This document shows, piece by piece, positions 7,759-16,442 of a DNA stretch of 64,000 bases. Numbering within the stretch: position 1 is the stretch's first letter; each line of letters begins with the position of its first letter. The notes under the pieces were generated by a model. It did no database searches. It was given only the letters and a program-made list of their open reading frames with translations, and was not told the origin of the DNA. This DNA is from CBDHDN01 sp965261585 (lineage in GTDB: Bacteria; Pseudomonadota; Alphaproteobacteria; UBA6615): assembly GCA_965261585.1 (NCBI GenBank), contig CBDHDN010000001.1:87944-151943 (forward strand), given 5' to 3'. The position numbers and the translations under genes were made by a program.

Positions 7759-9069
7759 TCAAGGCCGGCTCGCGACCACGCCAGCCTCCAGCCGGTCGCG
7801 CAGGCGCGCCCACGGCAGCAGCACCGACGGCAGGTGTCTGGCCACAATGTGGGCGCGGATCGGCGCCGGCCGGGTGACCGGCACGGACAGCGCGCGCGCG
7901 TCGCCGCTGGCCAGGAACGTCGCCAGCTCGCTGCCGAGCACTGTCGACAGGGCGAGCCCGCGGCCATTGCAGCCGACGGCGGCGAACAGGCCTCTGTCGA
8001 CCTCGAACACGCGCGGCAGCAGGTCGCGGGTCAGTGCGATCACGCCGTTCCAGGCGAACTCGACCTTGACCGGACCGACGATGGGTAACAGCCGTTGCAG
8101 CCGCGCCCGGAACGACCGGCGCAGACGGCTCATGGCACCCGCCGCCAACGCCGCCACGCCGCCGGTGACCAGGCGCCCATCGACGGTCCAGCGATAGGCG
8201 AAGATGTGTCGGCGCGTGTCGGAGAGGCAGTGGTTCTCGGGCAGGATGGTCTGTCGGTTTGCCGGATCCAAAGGCTGGGTCGCGATCTGGTAGACAACGA
8301 GCGGCACCACGCTGCGCGCGACCCGTGGCATCAGGGCGCCGGTCAGCGCGTTCGTGGTCAGCAGGACCGTCGCCGCGGACACGGCGCCGCCCGGCGTCTG
8401 CAGCGTCCAGCTCTGGCCATCGCGGCTCAGCCGCGTCACCGGTGTGCCTGTCACGATCGTCGCGCCGGCGGCCAGCGCCGCGCGCGCCAGCCCACGCGCA
8501 TAGCTCAACGGGTTGACGTGGCCGCCGCTCGGATCGAGCAGCGCCCCATGATAGGCCGGCGCGCCGGTCAGGCGAACCGTCGCGCCGCGGTCGAGCAGTT
8601 CCAGTGCCTTGCCCTGCCTGGCCCAGTCGTCCCGTCGCTGCGCGAGGAAATCGAGGCGCGCCGCGCTGTGGGCCGGCTGCAGCCAGCCCGACTGCACGGC
8701 CTCGCAGGCGATGGCGTGTTTGCGGATCAGCGCGAACACCCGGTCGCCCGACCCGCCGACCAGGCCGCACAGGCGCCGGCCATACGCGCCGCCCAGCATC
8801 GCCTCCACCCGGCTTGGCCCGACCGGGGTGACGAAGCTCGGCACGACAAAGCCGGTGTTGCGGCCGGACGCGCCGTGGCCCGGCTCCTCCGCCTCGACCA
8901 CGACGACGCGCTTACCCTGCTCGGCCAGGTGCAAGGCGCTCGAAAGGCCGAGGTAGCCTGCCCCGACAATGGCGACATCCGCCGTTGCATCTCCCGGCCA
9001 TGCGGGTATGTCTGGCGCCGGCTCGGCCGTCGCGTACCACAGCGAATCCTGGAATGTCTCCACCGCCAT
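7759..9069 (-). CDS. FAD-dependent amine/amino-acid oxidoreductase (DAO family)
   Basis: The 436-residue protein is close to gamma-glutamylputrescine oxidase/glycine-oxidase-like DAO enzymes. DVAIVGAGYLGLSSALHLAEQG is the Rossmann FAD motif, followed by the VVVVEAEEPGHGASGRNTG flavin-binding loop, and AVGCNGRGLALS near the C-terminus is the second FAD contact. The ATG at 9069 is preferred over the one at 9114 because a promoter (-35 at 9109-9114) overlaps the latter, and AAGGGGA precedes 9069. It would oxidise a primary or secondary amine in the catabolic pathway. It is divergent from the GntR regulator at 10560, with an IS now between them. Confidence 0.85.
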   Translation of the reverse strand: MAVETFQDSLWYATAEPAPDIPAWPGDATADVAIVGAGYLGLSSALHLAEQGKRVVVVEAEEPGHGASGRNTGFVVPSFVTPVGPSRVEAMLGGAYGRRLCGLVGGSGDRVFALIRKHAIACEAVQSGWLQPAHSAARLDFLAQRRDDWARQGKALELLDRGATVRLTGAPAYHGALLDPSGGHVNPLSYARGLARAALAAGATIVTGTPVTRLSRDGQSWTLQTPGGAVSAATVLLTTNALTGALMPRVARSVVPLVVYQIATQPLDPANRQTILPENHCLSDTRRHIFAYRWTVDGRLVTGGVAALAAGAMSRLRRSFRARLQRLLPIVGPVKVEFAWNGVIALTRDLLPRVFEVDRGLFAAVGCNGRGLALSTVLGSELATFLASGDARALSVPVTRPAPIRAHIVARHLPSVLLPWARLRDRLEAGVVASRP

Positions 9070-9086
9070 CGCATCCCCTTGAACAG

Positions 9087-9114
9087 ATTGTATAAACTGC
9101 TCTAATTTTGTCAA
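9087..9114 (-). promoter_or_regulatory. Sigma70-type promoter of the FAD oxidoreductase gene
   Basis: On the minus strand TTGACA (9109-9114) and TACAAT (9087-9092) are spaced by 16 bp. They lie 18 bp upstream of the ATG at 9069. The -10 element is part of ATTGTATAAACT (9087-9098, plus strand), which closely matches ATTGTACAAAGT at 11514-11525 in front of the binding-protein gene (10 of 12). A shared operator for the nearby GntR protein is a plausible reading. Confidence 0.55.
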
Positions 9115-9130
9115 TTGGCACGCAAGGGAT
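9115..9130. repeat. 16-bp target-site duplication, left copy
   Basis: TTGGCACGCAAGGGAT is repeated exactly at 10533-10548, directly outside both ends of the IS at 9131-10532. Fusing the two copies restores a ~70-bp divergent intergenic region between the FAD oxidoreductase and the GntR gene. Confidence 0.85.
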
Positions 9131-10532
9131 TGTCGGTAACACGCGATATGTCCGGTTTATGTACCAGATGATCTGTCCGGTTTTAGAACGCCTCCAAGCC
9201 ATGGAGGGAGGCGATGCGTCGGACGGAGCAGGTACAGGGACTGAGATTGATGAAGTTCGAGGAGGTTTACGGGCGCACCCATCGGGGTGGCTTGAGCCAG
9301 GCGGAGGCGGCGGAGGTTCTGGGTGTCTCGGAGCGCACCTTCCGGCGCTGGCGCGACCGCTACGAGGCGGAGGGAGCCGACGGTCTCTACGACCGCCGCC
9401 TGGGCCGCCTCTCGGCGCGGCGCGCGCCGGTGGACGAGGTGGCGCGGGTGCTGGAGTTGTTCGACACCCGCTACTGGGACTTCACGGCCAAGCACTTCCA
9501 CGAGAAGCTGGTGGCCGATCACGGCTTCAAGCGCAGCTACAACTGGCTGCGGCTGAGCTTGCAAGCCCATGGGCGCAGGCGCGCGGCGCCCAGGCGTGGG
9601 GCGCACCGGCGCAAGCGGCCGCGCCGTGCCCTGCCCGGCATGATGTTGCACCAGGACGGCTCGAGCCACGAGTGGGTCCCCGGTCGATGGTGGGACCTGA
9701 TCGTCACCATGGACGATGCGACCAGCGATATCTACTCGGCCTTCTTCGTCGCCGAAGAGGGCACCATGTCGAGCTTCCAGGGGGTGTCCGAGGCGATCCG
9801 GGCCAAGGGCCTGTTCTGCTCGCTCTACGCCGCGCGCCAGCCACTACTGGAACACGCCCGAGGCCGGCGGCAAGGTGGACAAGGACACCCCGACCCAGGT
9901 CGGCCGCGCCCTGGCGCAGCTCGGCATCGAGTTGATCCCGGCCTACTCGCCCGAGGCAAGGGGGCGCTCGGAGCGCATGTTCGGCACCTTGCAGAAGCGC
10001 CTGCCCCAGGAACTCAGGCTCGCCGGCATCACCGACATGGTCGAGGTCAACCGCTTCCTCAAGGAGGTCTTCCTGCCACAACACAACGCCCGCTTCGCGA
10101 CCCCGGCCGAGGACCAGGGCACCGCCTTCGTCCCCTTCACCGGCGCGCTCGACGACATCCTGTGCATCCACGAGGAACGCACCGTCTCAAACGACAACAC
10201 GGTGCGCTACAAGCGCCTGGCACTTCAGATCCCCGCCGGCCGCCACCGCCGCCATTACGTCAAGGCCAGGGTCCGCGTCCACGAATACCCCGACGGCACA
10301 ATGGCCGTCTTCCATGGACCGCGATGTCTGGCGCGATACCACGCCGATGGCCAACCGATCGACAGCCAAACCCGCGAGGCCGCGTGACCCGCTTCGACGC
10401 GACCGACCGGCGCCCTGTGGACAAGTGGACAGCCGCTCCGCGACCGACCACTTCCCCACAGGGCCAGAAACCGCAACAGAAGCGGTCAACTCATATGGTA
10501 CATAAACCGGTCAACTCAGAATGTTCTCGACA
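9131..10532 (+). mobile_element. ISNCY/IS1202-like insertion sequence, copy 1 (complete)
   Basis: This 1402-bp element has ends TGTCGGTAACA and, inverted, TGTCGAGAACA, both running into GACCGGTTTATGTACCA-like or GTCCGGTTTATGTACCA sequence. It is flanked by a 16-bp direct repeat. Long target duplications of 15-18 bp are, as I recall, a feature of one IS1202 subgroup; that assignment is by memory and not tested. A 5'-truncated second copy lies at 32776-33734. Confidence 0.85.
9214..10387 (+). pseudogene. IS transposase with integrase core, frameshifted
   Basis: An N-terminal helix-turn-helix (GGLSQAEAAEVLGVSERTFRRW) is followed by an rve-type DDE core: LHQDGSSHEW, TMDDATSDIYSAFF and SPEARGRSERMFG supply the acidic residues. 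The frame breaks at about 9830: GCCGCGCGCC here versus GCCGACCGCGCC in copy 2, a 2-bp loss. The rest (SHYWNTPEAGG onward) is in another frame up to 10387. Because copy 2 is intact at this point, the shift is a mutation rather than a programmed frameshift. This copy should not make full-length transposase. Confidence 0.85.
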
Positions 10533-10548
10533 TTGGCACGCAAGGGAT
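10533..10548. repeat. 16-bp target-site duplication, right copy
   Basis: Exact repeat of 9115-9130, immediately after the right IS end (TTCTCGACA). It belongs to the pre-insertion leader of the GntR gene. Confidence 0.85.
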
Positions 10549-10559
10549 GGACCGCTGGG

Positions 10560-11477
10560 ATGGACAAGGTAGAAATCGCAGACTCGAAGCTGAGCTCGCG
10601 CCGCGCCCGGTTGGCGCAGCAGATCCTTGCGCACATCCGCCGGCACGACCTGCCCAAGGGGCACCATCTCACCGAGGAGAGGCTTGCGTCGGTTTTCCAG
10701 ATCTCCCGTTCGCCGATCCACGCGGCGCTGCAGCTGTTGAGCAGCCACGGCGTCGTCGAGGCGCGGCCCTATCACGGCTTCTTCCTCGCCAAGAGCATCA
10801 GTGGACTCGGCGAGGTCGGCATCGACGTTCCGCCGACCAAGGACGAGGCGCTGTACGAGCGCATCATCGACGCCCACGTGTCCGGCCGCATCGGCGCCGT
10901 CGTCAACCAGATCGACCTCATGCGGCAGTTCCAGGTCGGCCGCAACGTGGTCGAGCGCACGCTCGCGCGTATGGCCGACGAGCGGTTGATCGAACGCGGG
11001 GCCGGACAGGGCTGGGCCTTCATGCCCTCGCTCAACACGGCCGAGGCCCGGCAGTCGAGCTACCAGGTGCGCCTGGCGTTGGAGCCCGCCGGTATCCTGT
11101 TGCCGCAGTTCCGTGTCGACCGCGATGCCCTTGCACGCTCGCGCCGCGCCCACCTGGACTACACGGCGCGCGCCGGCAAGCGCCGGTCGAAGCGCTCATG
11201 GCGCTACGAGATCGACTCGTCGTTCCACGACATGATCGCCGCGTTCACCGGGAACGCGTTCTGGATCGAGGCCATTCGCCGCCAGAACCGGTTGCGGCGG
11301 CTGCTCGAATTCCGCGGCTATGTCAGCGCCGATCGTGTCAACGAATGGTGCAGCGAGCACCTGGCGATCATGGATGCGCTCGCGGCCGGCGACCGCCAAC
11401 ACGCGGCCGATTTGATGCAACGCCATCTCACTCAGGCCAGCGTCGACGTGCAGGGCGCCGGCGCGGTGTCCCCGTGA
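10560..11477 (+). CDS. GntR-family regulator with tandem winged helices and FCD-like C-terminus
   Basis: The protein has 305 residues. The ATG at 10560 is chosen since upstream codons lie in IS sequence. Residues ~10-80 form a GntR winged helix (HHLTEERLASVFQISRSPIHAAL). Residues ~95-165 form a second one (IGAVVNQIDLMRQFQVGRNVVERTLARM). The remainder is an all-helical FCD-like effector domain with EIDSSFHDMIAAFTGN and the EHLAIMDALAAGD helix. The place between the FAD oxidoreductase (divergent) and the ABC transporter genes suggests it controls both in response to the amine/amino-acid substrate. The double DNA-binding module is unusual for the family. Confidence 0.85.
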   Translation: MDKVEIADSKLSSRRARLAQQILAHIRRHDLPKGHHLTEERLASVFQISRSPIHAALQLLSSHGVVEARPYHGFFLAKSISGLGEVGIDVPPTKDEALYERIIDAHVSGRIGAVVNQIDLMRQFQVGRNVVERTLARMADERLIERGAGQGWAFMPSLNTAEARQSSYQVRLALEPAGILLPQFRVDRDALARSRRAHLDYTARAGKRRSKRSWRYEIDSSFHDMIAAFTGNAFWIEAIRRQNRLRRLLEFRGYVSADRVNEWCSEHLAIMDALAAGDRQHAADLMQRHLTQASVDVQGAGAVSP

Positions 11478-11508
11478 CAACCGCTTGTCCGCGTTCGATG
11501 TTCTGTGA

Positions 11509-11537
11509 TTGTAATTGTACAAAGTGAGGCATACGAT
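11509..11537 (+). promoter_or_regulatory. Candidate promoter of the transporter operon
   Basis: TTGTAA (11509-11514), 17-bp spacer, TACGAT (11532-11537), 45 bp before the ATG at 11583. The spacer holds ATTGTACAAAGT (11514-11525), matching the element at 9087-9098. That would let the same regulator cover both promoters. Confidence 0.4.
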
Positions 11538-11582
11538 ACTCTAGTCAAGAAAATGTCGACCAATCTGGGAGGAGGTAAGCCG

Positions 11583-12455
11583 ATGTTTTTCCGTTCGCAA
11601 GGGTTGCTTCTCGGCCTGATGACGGCGGGTGCCGTCCTCATCAGCGGTGCGGCCGTCGCCCAGTCGAAGCCCGACCTGCCGGCCGGCGCGCTGCTCAAGT
11701 CGGGCGTGCTCCAAATGGGTGCCGACTTTGCCGCCGCGCCGAATCAGTTCATCGATGCCAGCGGCAAGATGGATGGCCTCAACGTCGACATGTGCGGTGA
11801 GGCCGCCGCGCGGCTCGGGCTGGAGCTGGAGTGGACGAACCTGGCGTTTCCAGGGCTGGTGCCGGGGCTTCAGGCCAGTCGCTATGACGGCCTCTGCACG
11901 TCGATCTTCATCAACCCCAAGCGCAAGGAGATCATGCAGATGGTCGCCTATGTGCAGTGGGGCGAGGGCCTGATGGTCCGCACCGACGACTCGCTGGTCG
12001 TCAACTGCACGCCGGCGATCGGCAATCAGGCCAGCTACAACGGCTGCTTCGACCAGTTGGCCGGTGAAACCGTGGCGGTCGCCGCCGCGGGCACGACGAA
12101 CCAGCATCTGATCGCCGAAAGCGACCGGATGAAGGGGGCCGGCATGACCGCCATCAACATCCGCGCCTTCGACACCACTGCCGATGCGATCCAGGCGGTC
12201 GTCAGCGGCCAGGCCGACGCGGCCTACCTCAACGATCCGCAGGCCCACTTCTATCTGAGCCGCAATCCCGGCTACGTGATGCCGTTCGCCGCGGCCTATC
12301 CCAACACCCTGGCGCTGGCCACGCTGAAGGAGAACCGGCCGCTCGCCGATGCGCTGCAGTGGGCGCTCGAGCAGATGAAGGCCGACGGCACGTATCAGCA
12401 GATCGTCGACAAGTGGGGCGTCGCCGGCGTGACGGATTTCGTGATCAATCCGTAA
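11583..12455 (+). CDS. Polar amino-acid ABC transporter, periplasmic binding protein
   Basis: The 290-residue protein has an ATG preceded by GGGAGGAGG at ideal spacing. Residues 1-26 are a signal peptide (hydrophobic GLLLGLMTAGAVLISGAAVA, cut near AVAQ). The rest is a family-3 solute-binding fold: GLNVDMCGEAAARLG, the TSIFINPKRKEIM hinge strand, QADAAYLNDPQ and the C-terminal GTYQQIVDKWGV typical of amino-acid binders (HisJ/GlnH type). It captures an amino acid or amine in the periplasm for the two permeases downstream. It is first gene of the transport operon. Confidence 0.92.
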   Translation: MFFRSQGLLLGLMTAGAVLISGAAVAQSKPDLPAGALLKSGVLQMGADFAAAPNQFIDASGKMDGLNVDMCGEAAARLGLELEWTNLAFPGLVPGLQASRYDGLCTSIFINPKRKEIMQMVAYVQWGEGLMVRTDDSLVVNCTPAIGNQASYNGCFDQLAGETVAVAAAGTTNQHLIAESDRMKGAGMTAINIRAFDTTADAIQAVVSGQADAAYLNDPQAHFYLSRNPGYVMPFAAAYPNTLALATLKENRPLADALQWALEQMKADGTYQQIVDKWGVAGVTDFVINP

Positions 12456-12586
12456 CGGCGTCTCGCGCGTGATCGACTAAGCTGTCACGGACCGGCCCGC
12501 CGGACAGGCGGGTCGGTACCGCTCGGCCCGGCGCGCCGAAGCACAAGGTCGCCAGTTCCCCATAGTCACCGAATACCGAAAGGCCG

Positions 12587-13312
12587 GTGGCAGCCGCAGG
12601 CATGAGTTGGTCCTGGGAGACATTCCTAGCCTACATCGGTGATCCGTTGTTCGTGCGTGCGGCCCTGGTGACCTTGTGGGTCGCCATCGTCAGCCAGATC
12701 ATCGGCGTCGTCGTCGGCCTTGGCGTCGCCCTCATGCAATTGGCGCAGAACCCGGTCGTGCGGGCGGTCGCGAACGCTCATGTCTGGTTCTGGCGCGGCT
12801 CGCCGCTGCTCGTACAGCTGTTTTTGCTGTTCTTCGGGCTGCCGCAGCTCGGCATTCGGCTCAACGTTATAGAAGCCGGGCTGATCGGGCTCGGCCTCAA
12901 TGCCTCCGCCTTCATGGCCGAAATCATCCGTGGCACGATCCTGTCGGTCGACCGCGGCGAAATCGAGGCGGCGCGCTCGCTCGGCATGGGCCGGGGCGAG
13001 ACGATGTCCCACGTCATCCTGCCCCAGGCGGCGCGGCTGATCGTGCCGCCGCTCGGCAACGAGTTCCTTTCCAACCTGCGGACGACGTCGCTGTTGTCCG
13101 TCATCTCGTTCGAGGAATTGCTGCGCGTCACGACGCTCGCCATCAACGAGACGTTCCGGGCGATCGAACTCTACGCGGTCGCGGCGCTCTACTACCTGGC
13201 GATGACGACGGTCTGGATCCTGATCCAGGCCGCGATCGAACGCCGTCTGGCGGCCGGCTCGGATCGGCACCGCGTGCCGCGCCGGCCCTTCCGGTTCGCT
13301 TTCAAGGTTTAG
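12587..13312 (+). CDS. Polar amino-acid ABC transporter permease
   Basis: A His/Glu/Gln-type permease of about 240 residues with three to five membrane spans (LVTLWVAIVSQIIGVVVGLGVA, a central span, AVAALYYLAMTTVWILIQAA). The cytoplasmic EAA loop is present (EAARSLGMGRGETMSHVILPQA), the contact for the ATPase. A GTG at 12587 (AAAGG only 3 nt away) or an ATG at 12602 can start it; neither has a convincing ribosome site. It lies 131 bp after the binding protein. It forms the membrane channel with the permease half of the fusion at 14476. Confidence 0.9.
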   Translation: MAAAGMSWSWETFLAYIGDPLFVRAALVTLWVAIVSQIIGVVVGLGVALMQLAQNPVVRAVANAHVWFWRGSPLLVQLFLLFFGLPQLGIRLNVIEAGLIGLGLNASAFMAEIIRGTILSVDRGEIEAARSLGMGRGETMSHVILPQAARLIVPPLGNEFLSNLRTTSLLSVISFEELLRVTTLAINETFRAIELYAVAALYYLAMTTVWILIQAAIERRLAAGSDRHRVPRRPFRFAFKV

Positions 13313-13327
13313 TAGCGGAGAATTGGC

Positions 13328-14443
13328 ATGAGTCAAGCAAAGCGAACACGCGTCATCCTATGGGGCCTGGGCGCTCTCGGTGGCCGCGTCGTCACGGCGT
13401 TCGGCGCCGGCGTCGACGACCTCGAAATCGTCGGCGCCGTCGATCACGACACGCGCCTAGAGGGCCGCAGTCTGGCGGCGGCCTTTCCTGAGGACTCTGC
13501 GCCGGACGTGCCGATCCACGGGGACCTGCCGTCGTGCGTCGCGGCCCTGCCACGGCCGGCCGACGTCCTCTATCACATGACCGAATCCCATGTGCCGACG
13601 ATCCAGCCGCAGCTCGAGCAGGCGATGGCGGCTGGGCTGAACGTCGTCTCGGCGTCGGAGGGCATGTTTCACCCGGGCCTGCGGTTTTCCGAAGTCGCGC
13701 GCGCGCTCGATGCCTGCGCCGTCGCGAACGGGGTCAGCGTCGTTGGCTGCGGCATCAACCCCGGCTTCGTCTTCGATACCCTCGTGCTGGTCCTCGGCCG
13801 GGTCACGACGGCCGTGACCGGCCTCGCGACCTCGCGGGTCATCGACGTTACCGGCACCGGCCTGCACGATATCGACCATGTCGGCTTCGGCCTGCCGCCG
13901 GACGAGTTCGAGGCGAAGCTGGCGACCGGCCGCATCGTCGGCCACATGTCGATGCCCGAATCAATCGCCGCCGTCGGTGAGCGCTTCGGCCTGGCCGTCG
14001 ACCGCATCGAGGAGAGTTGGCAGGCCCACACGAGCGCCGAGCCGATCGACTCCGGCTCCGATCTCGGCACGATCGAGCCGGGCCGCGTCGTCGGCATCGC
14101 TCAGCGCGGCCGCGGCTTCGTCGGCGACAAGGCCGCCGTGACGATGAGCTTGGCGATGTTCTACCAGCCGGAGCGCTTCGGCCAGGAACAGATCGACGAC
14201 ATCGTCATCGAGGGGACGCACCGCGTGCATGCGACGCTGTCGCCTGCCGCCGTGTCGATTCAAGGCGCCGGTCTGATGATCATGAACGCGACGCACGATG
14301 TCATCGCAGCGCCACCGGGCTTGCGCAACGTGCTCGATTTCTCGATCGGCGGCCGCCGCCGCGGCGGCTTCGAGCTGGTCGTCGACCCGGCGCGGCCGCC
14401 GGTGCCGGGCACGACCTGGCTCGTGCGCCAGGCGCTGTCATGA
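13328..14443 (+). CDS. DapB-like NAD(P)-dependent dehydrogenase (diaminopentanoate dehydrogenase-like)
   Basis: The 371-residue protein follows GCGGAG at good spacing. The N-terminal Rossmann fold is VILWGLGALGGRVVTAF. CGINPGFVFDTL is characteristic of the 2,4-diaminopentanoate dehydrogenase/dihydrodipicolinate-reductase-related family. SVQGAGLMIMNATHDVI-like residues close the C-terminal domain. It probably oxidatively deaminates or reduces an imine of the amine imported by the neighbouring transporter. It sits within the transporter operon, between its two permease genes. Confidence 0.78.
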   Translation: MSQAKRTRVILWGLGALGGRVVTAFGAGVDDLEIVGAVDHDTRLEGRSLAAAFPEDSAPDVPIHGDLPSCVAALPRPADVLYHMTESHVPTIQPQLEQAMAAGLNVVSASEGMFHPGLRFSEVARALDACAVANGVSVVGCGINPGFVFDTLVLVLGRVTTAVTGLATSRVIDVTGTGLHDIDHVGFGLPPDEFEAKLATGRIVGHMSMPESIAAVGERFGLAVDRIEESWQAHTSAEPIDSGSDLGTIEPGRVVGIAQRGRGFVGDKAAVTMSLAMFYQPERFGQEQIDDIVIEGTHRVHATLSPAAVSIQGAGLMIMNATHDVIAAPPGLRNVLDFSIGGRRRGGFELVVDPARPPVPGTTWLVRQALS

Positions 14444-14475
14444 CCACGGGCCGGAGGCGCCGCCGGGTGATCTAG

Positions 14476-16020
14476 ATGGGCTGGAACTGGGCCATATTCT
14501 TCGATGCGCTGTCGTCGCCGCTGTTGCTGCGCGCGGCGTGGACGACGGTCTGGGTCGCCGTCGTCGCCCAGATCATCGGCACCATCATCGGCATCCTCGT
14601 CGCGCCGACGCTGCTGTCCCGGCACGCCTTGGTCCGGGCACCGGCCCAGGGCTACCGGTGGCTGTTCCAGGGCACGCCGCTGTTGGTCCAGATCCTCGCC
14701 TTCTTCGCCGTGCTGCCGCAGCTCGGCCTGACGCTCGGCATCGTTACGTCGGGGCTGTTGGCGCTCGGCCTCAACGAAGGCGCCCGCATGGCCGAGATCG
14801 CGCGCGCCGGCTTGATGTCGGTCGACGTCGGCCAGCGCGAGGCGGCGCTGTCGCTCGGCCTCAAACGCTGGCAGATATTCGTGTTCGTCGTGCTGCCCCA
14901 GGCGGTGAAGGTGATCATTCCGCCGCTCGGCAACAACTTCAACTACATGCTGAAGGCGACGTCGCTCCTGGCCGCCATCTCGTTCGCCGAGCTGCTGCGC
15001 ACATCGCAGCAGATGGCGCAGTTCACGACCCGGCCGCTCGAGGTCTACAGCGCCGCGACGATCTATTACCTGGCGATGACCAGCATCTGGGACGCCGTGC
15101 AGCGCCGCCTCGAACGCTGGGCCGACGCGGCCGGAGCGGAGTGCGGCCGCGCGCTGTGGCAGCGCCGGCGCGGTCAGCCCGCGATCGAGCCGGCGGTCGA
15201 GACGTTCCTTGATCGTACCGTCGGCGCCAGCGTGGGCGGCGCGGCGCGGGCGCTCGTCGAGACCTGCGGCCTGCGCAAACGCTTCGGCACGCACACCGCC
15301 CTGGCCGGCATCGACTTCGCGGTCGCGCCGGGTGAGGTCATCGCCATCATCGGGCCTAGCGGCTGCGGCAAGACGACGCTGCTGCGCTGCCTGAACGCGC
15401 TCGCCACACCGGACCGCGGCGCCATCGTCATCGGCGGCGAGGCCGTCGGCATGCGCCCCGGGCGACGTGGCGGCAAACGCGGCGGCCTCGTCCCGCTGCC
15501 GACGCGGGCGATGGATCGCCAGCGCCGCGAGATCGGCTTCGTCTTCCAGCGCTTCCACCTGTTCCGGCATCTGACGGCGCTGGACAACGTGGCCCTGGCG
15601 CCGCGCCTGGTGCTGCGCAAGTCGCGCGGCGAGGCGCGTGCGCTGGGCCGCGCGCTGCTCGCCCAGGTCGGCCTCGACAACAAGGCCGACGCCTATCCCA
15701 ACCAGCTGAGCGGCGGCCAGCAGCAGCGTGTCGCGATCGCCCGGGCGCTGGCGATGAAGCCGCGCCTGATGCTGTTCGACGAGCCGACATCGGCGCTCGA
15801 TCCGGAGACCGTACACGAGGTGCTGGACGTGATCCGGGGGCTGGTGCGCGACGGCATGACGATCGTCATGGTGACCCACGAGATGGGTTTCGCCCGCGAG
15901 GTCGCCGACCGCATCGTCTTCATGAGCGACGGCGACATCGTTGACCAGGCGCCGACCGAGGCTTTTTTTGCCACCGGCCGCGATCCGCGGACCGAGGAAT
16001 TCCTGGCCAAGCTGCTGTAG
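14476..16020 (+). CDS. ABC transporter permease-ATPase fusion (polar amino-acid type)
   Basis: A single 514-residue chain. Residues 1-~220 are a second permease with its own EAA loop (QREAALSLGLKRWQIFVFVVLPQA). After a ~40-residue linker, residues ~260-514 are a GlnQ/HisP-type ATPase: Walker A GPSGCGKTT (~293), Q-loop FVFQRFHLFRH, signature LSGGQQQR (~411), Walker B LMLFDEPTSALD (~432) and switch THE. Most family members keep these as separate proteins. The permease at 12587 has no ATPase of its own, so one fused ATPase probably serves a heterodimeric channel. Confidence 0.92.
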   Translation: MGWNWAIFFDALSSPLLLRAAWTTVWVAVVAQIIGTIIGILVAPTLLSRHALVRAPAQGYRWLFQGTPLLVQILAFFAVLPQLGLTLGIVTSGLLALGLNEGARMAEIARAGLMSVDVGQREAALSLGLKRWQIFVFVVLPQAVKVIIPPLGNNFNYMLKATSLLAAISFAELLRTSQQMAQFTTRPLEVYSAATIYYLAMTSIWDAVQRRLERWADAAGAECGRALWQRRRGQPAIEPAVETFLDRTVGASVGGAARALVETCGLRKRFGTHTALAGIDFAVAPGEVIAIIGPSGCGKTTLLRCLNALATPDRGAIVIGGEAVGMRPGRRGGKRGGLVPLPTRAMDRQRREIGFVFQRFHLFRHLTALDNVALAPRLVLRKSRGEARALGRALLAQVGLDNKADAYPNQLSGGQQQRVAIARALAMKPRLMLFDEPTSALDPETVHEVLDVIRGLVRDGMTIVMVTHEMGFAREVADRIVFMSDGDIVDQAPTEAFFATGRDPRTEEFLAKLL

Positions 16021-16040
16021 CAAACGAGGGAGGCACGCCA

Positions 16041-16397
16041 GTGGGCGAGAAAATCGAGTGGACGACCCAGGCCGATGTCAAGAAGGTCTGGATCTTCGAG
16101 GGCGACGAATACAGCCACCGGCTCGTGACGAACCGCCGCCAGGGCTGCGAGTCGTTCTCGTTCCACATCACGACCTATGCGCCGAACTTCGACACGGTCG
16201 TCGAGGGCGACGGTCTACACGAGGTCGTCCTGTACTGCCTGGAAGGGGATTCGAAGCAGATCGTGCTCGACGACGGTCGCGAACGCCACTTCACACCCGG
16301 CACCGCGATGTATCTGCCGCGCGATTTTCGCTACCGCCACATCACCGGACCGAAGGGCCTGGTTGTGGCGGTTGCCTGCACGCCACCGCGCGAATAG
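16041..16397 (+). CDS. Small cupin-domain protein
   Basis: The 118-residue protein starts with GTG at 16041, 9 nt after GAGGGAGG. It is a single beta-barrel cupin: GLHEVVLYCLEGDSKQIVLDDG followed by HFTPGTAMYLPRDFRYRHI, the two halves of the cupin motif. The metal-binding histidines are incomplete in the first half, so enzymatic activity is uncertain. It sits 20 bp after the ABC fusion gene, so it is probably the last gene of the transport/catabolic operon. It could be a sensor, isomerase or ring-modifying enzyme. The resemblance to ectoine-synthase-like cupins is weak. Confidence 0.7.
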   Translation: MGEKIEWTTQADVKKVWIFEGDEYSHRLVTNRRQGCESFSFHITTYAPNFDTVVEGDGLHEVVLYCLEGDSKQIVLDDGRERHFTPGTAMYLPRDFRYRHITGPKGLVVAVACTPPRE

Positions 16398-16442
16398 GCC
16401 AAGGCGCCCTGCAGGTCTGTAGTCACTGAAGAGTGATGCGCC

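Noticed and set aside
9070..9114. Upstream ATG (9114) as start of the FAD oxidoreductase
   Set aside because: The -35 box overlaps that codon; the start at 9069 has a ribosome-like site.
9214..10387. Programmed frameshift in ISNCY copy 1
   Set aside because: Copy 2 has two extra bases and a continuous frame at this point, so it is a deletion.
14260..16023. 587-codon minus-strand frame
   Set aside because: Mirror of the ABC fusion gene; low-complexity composition and no motifs.
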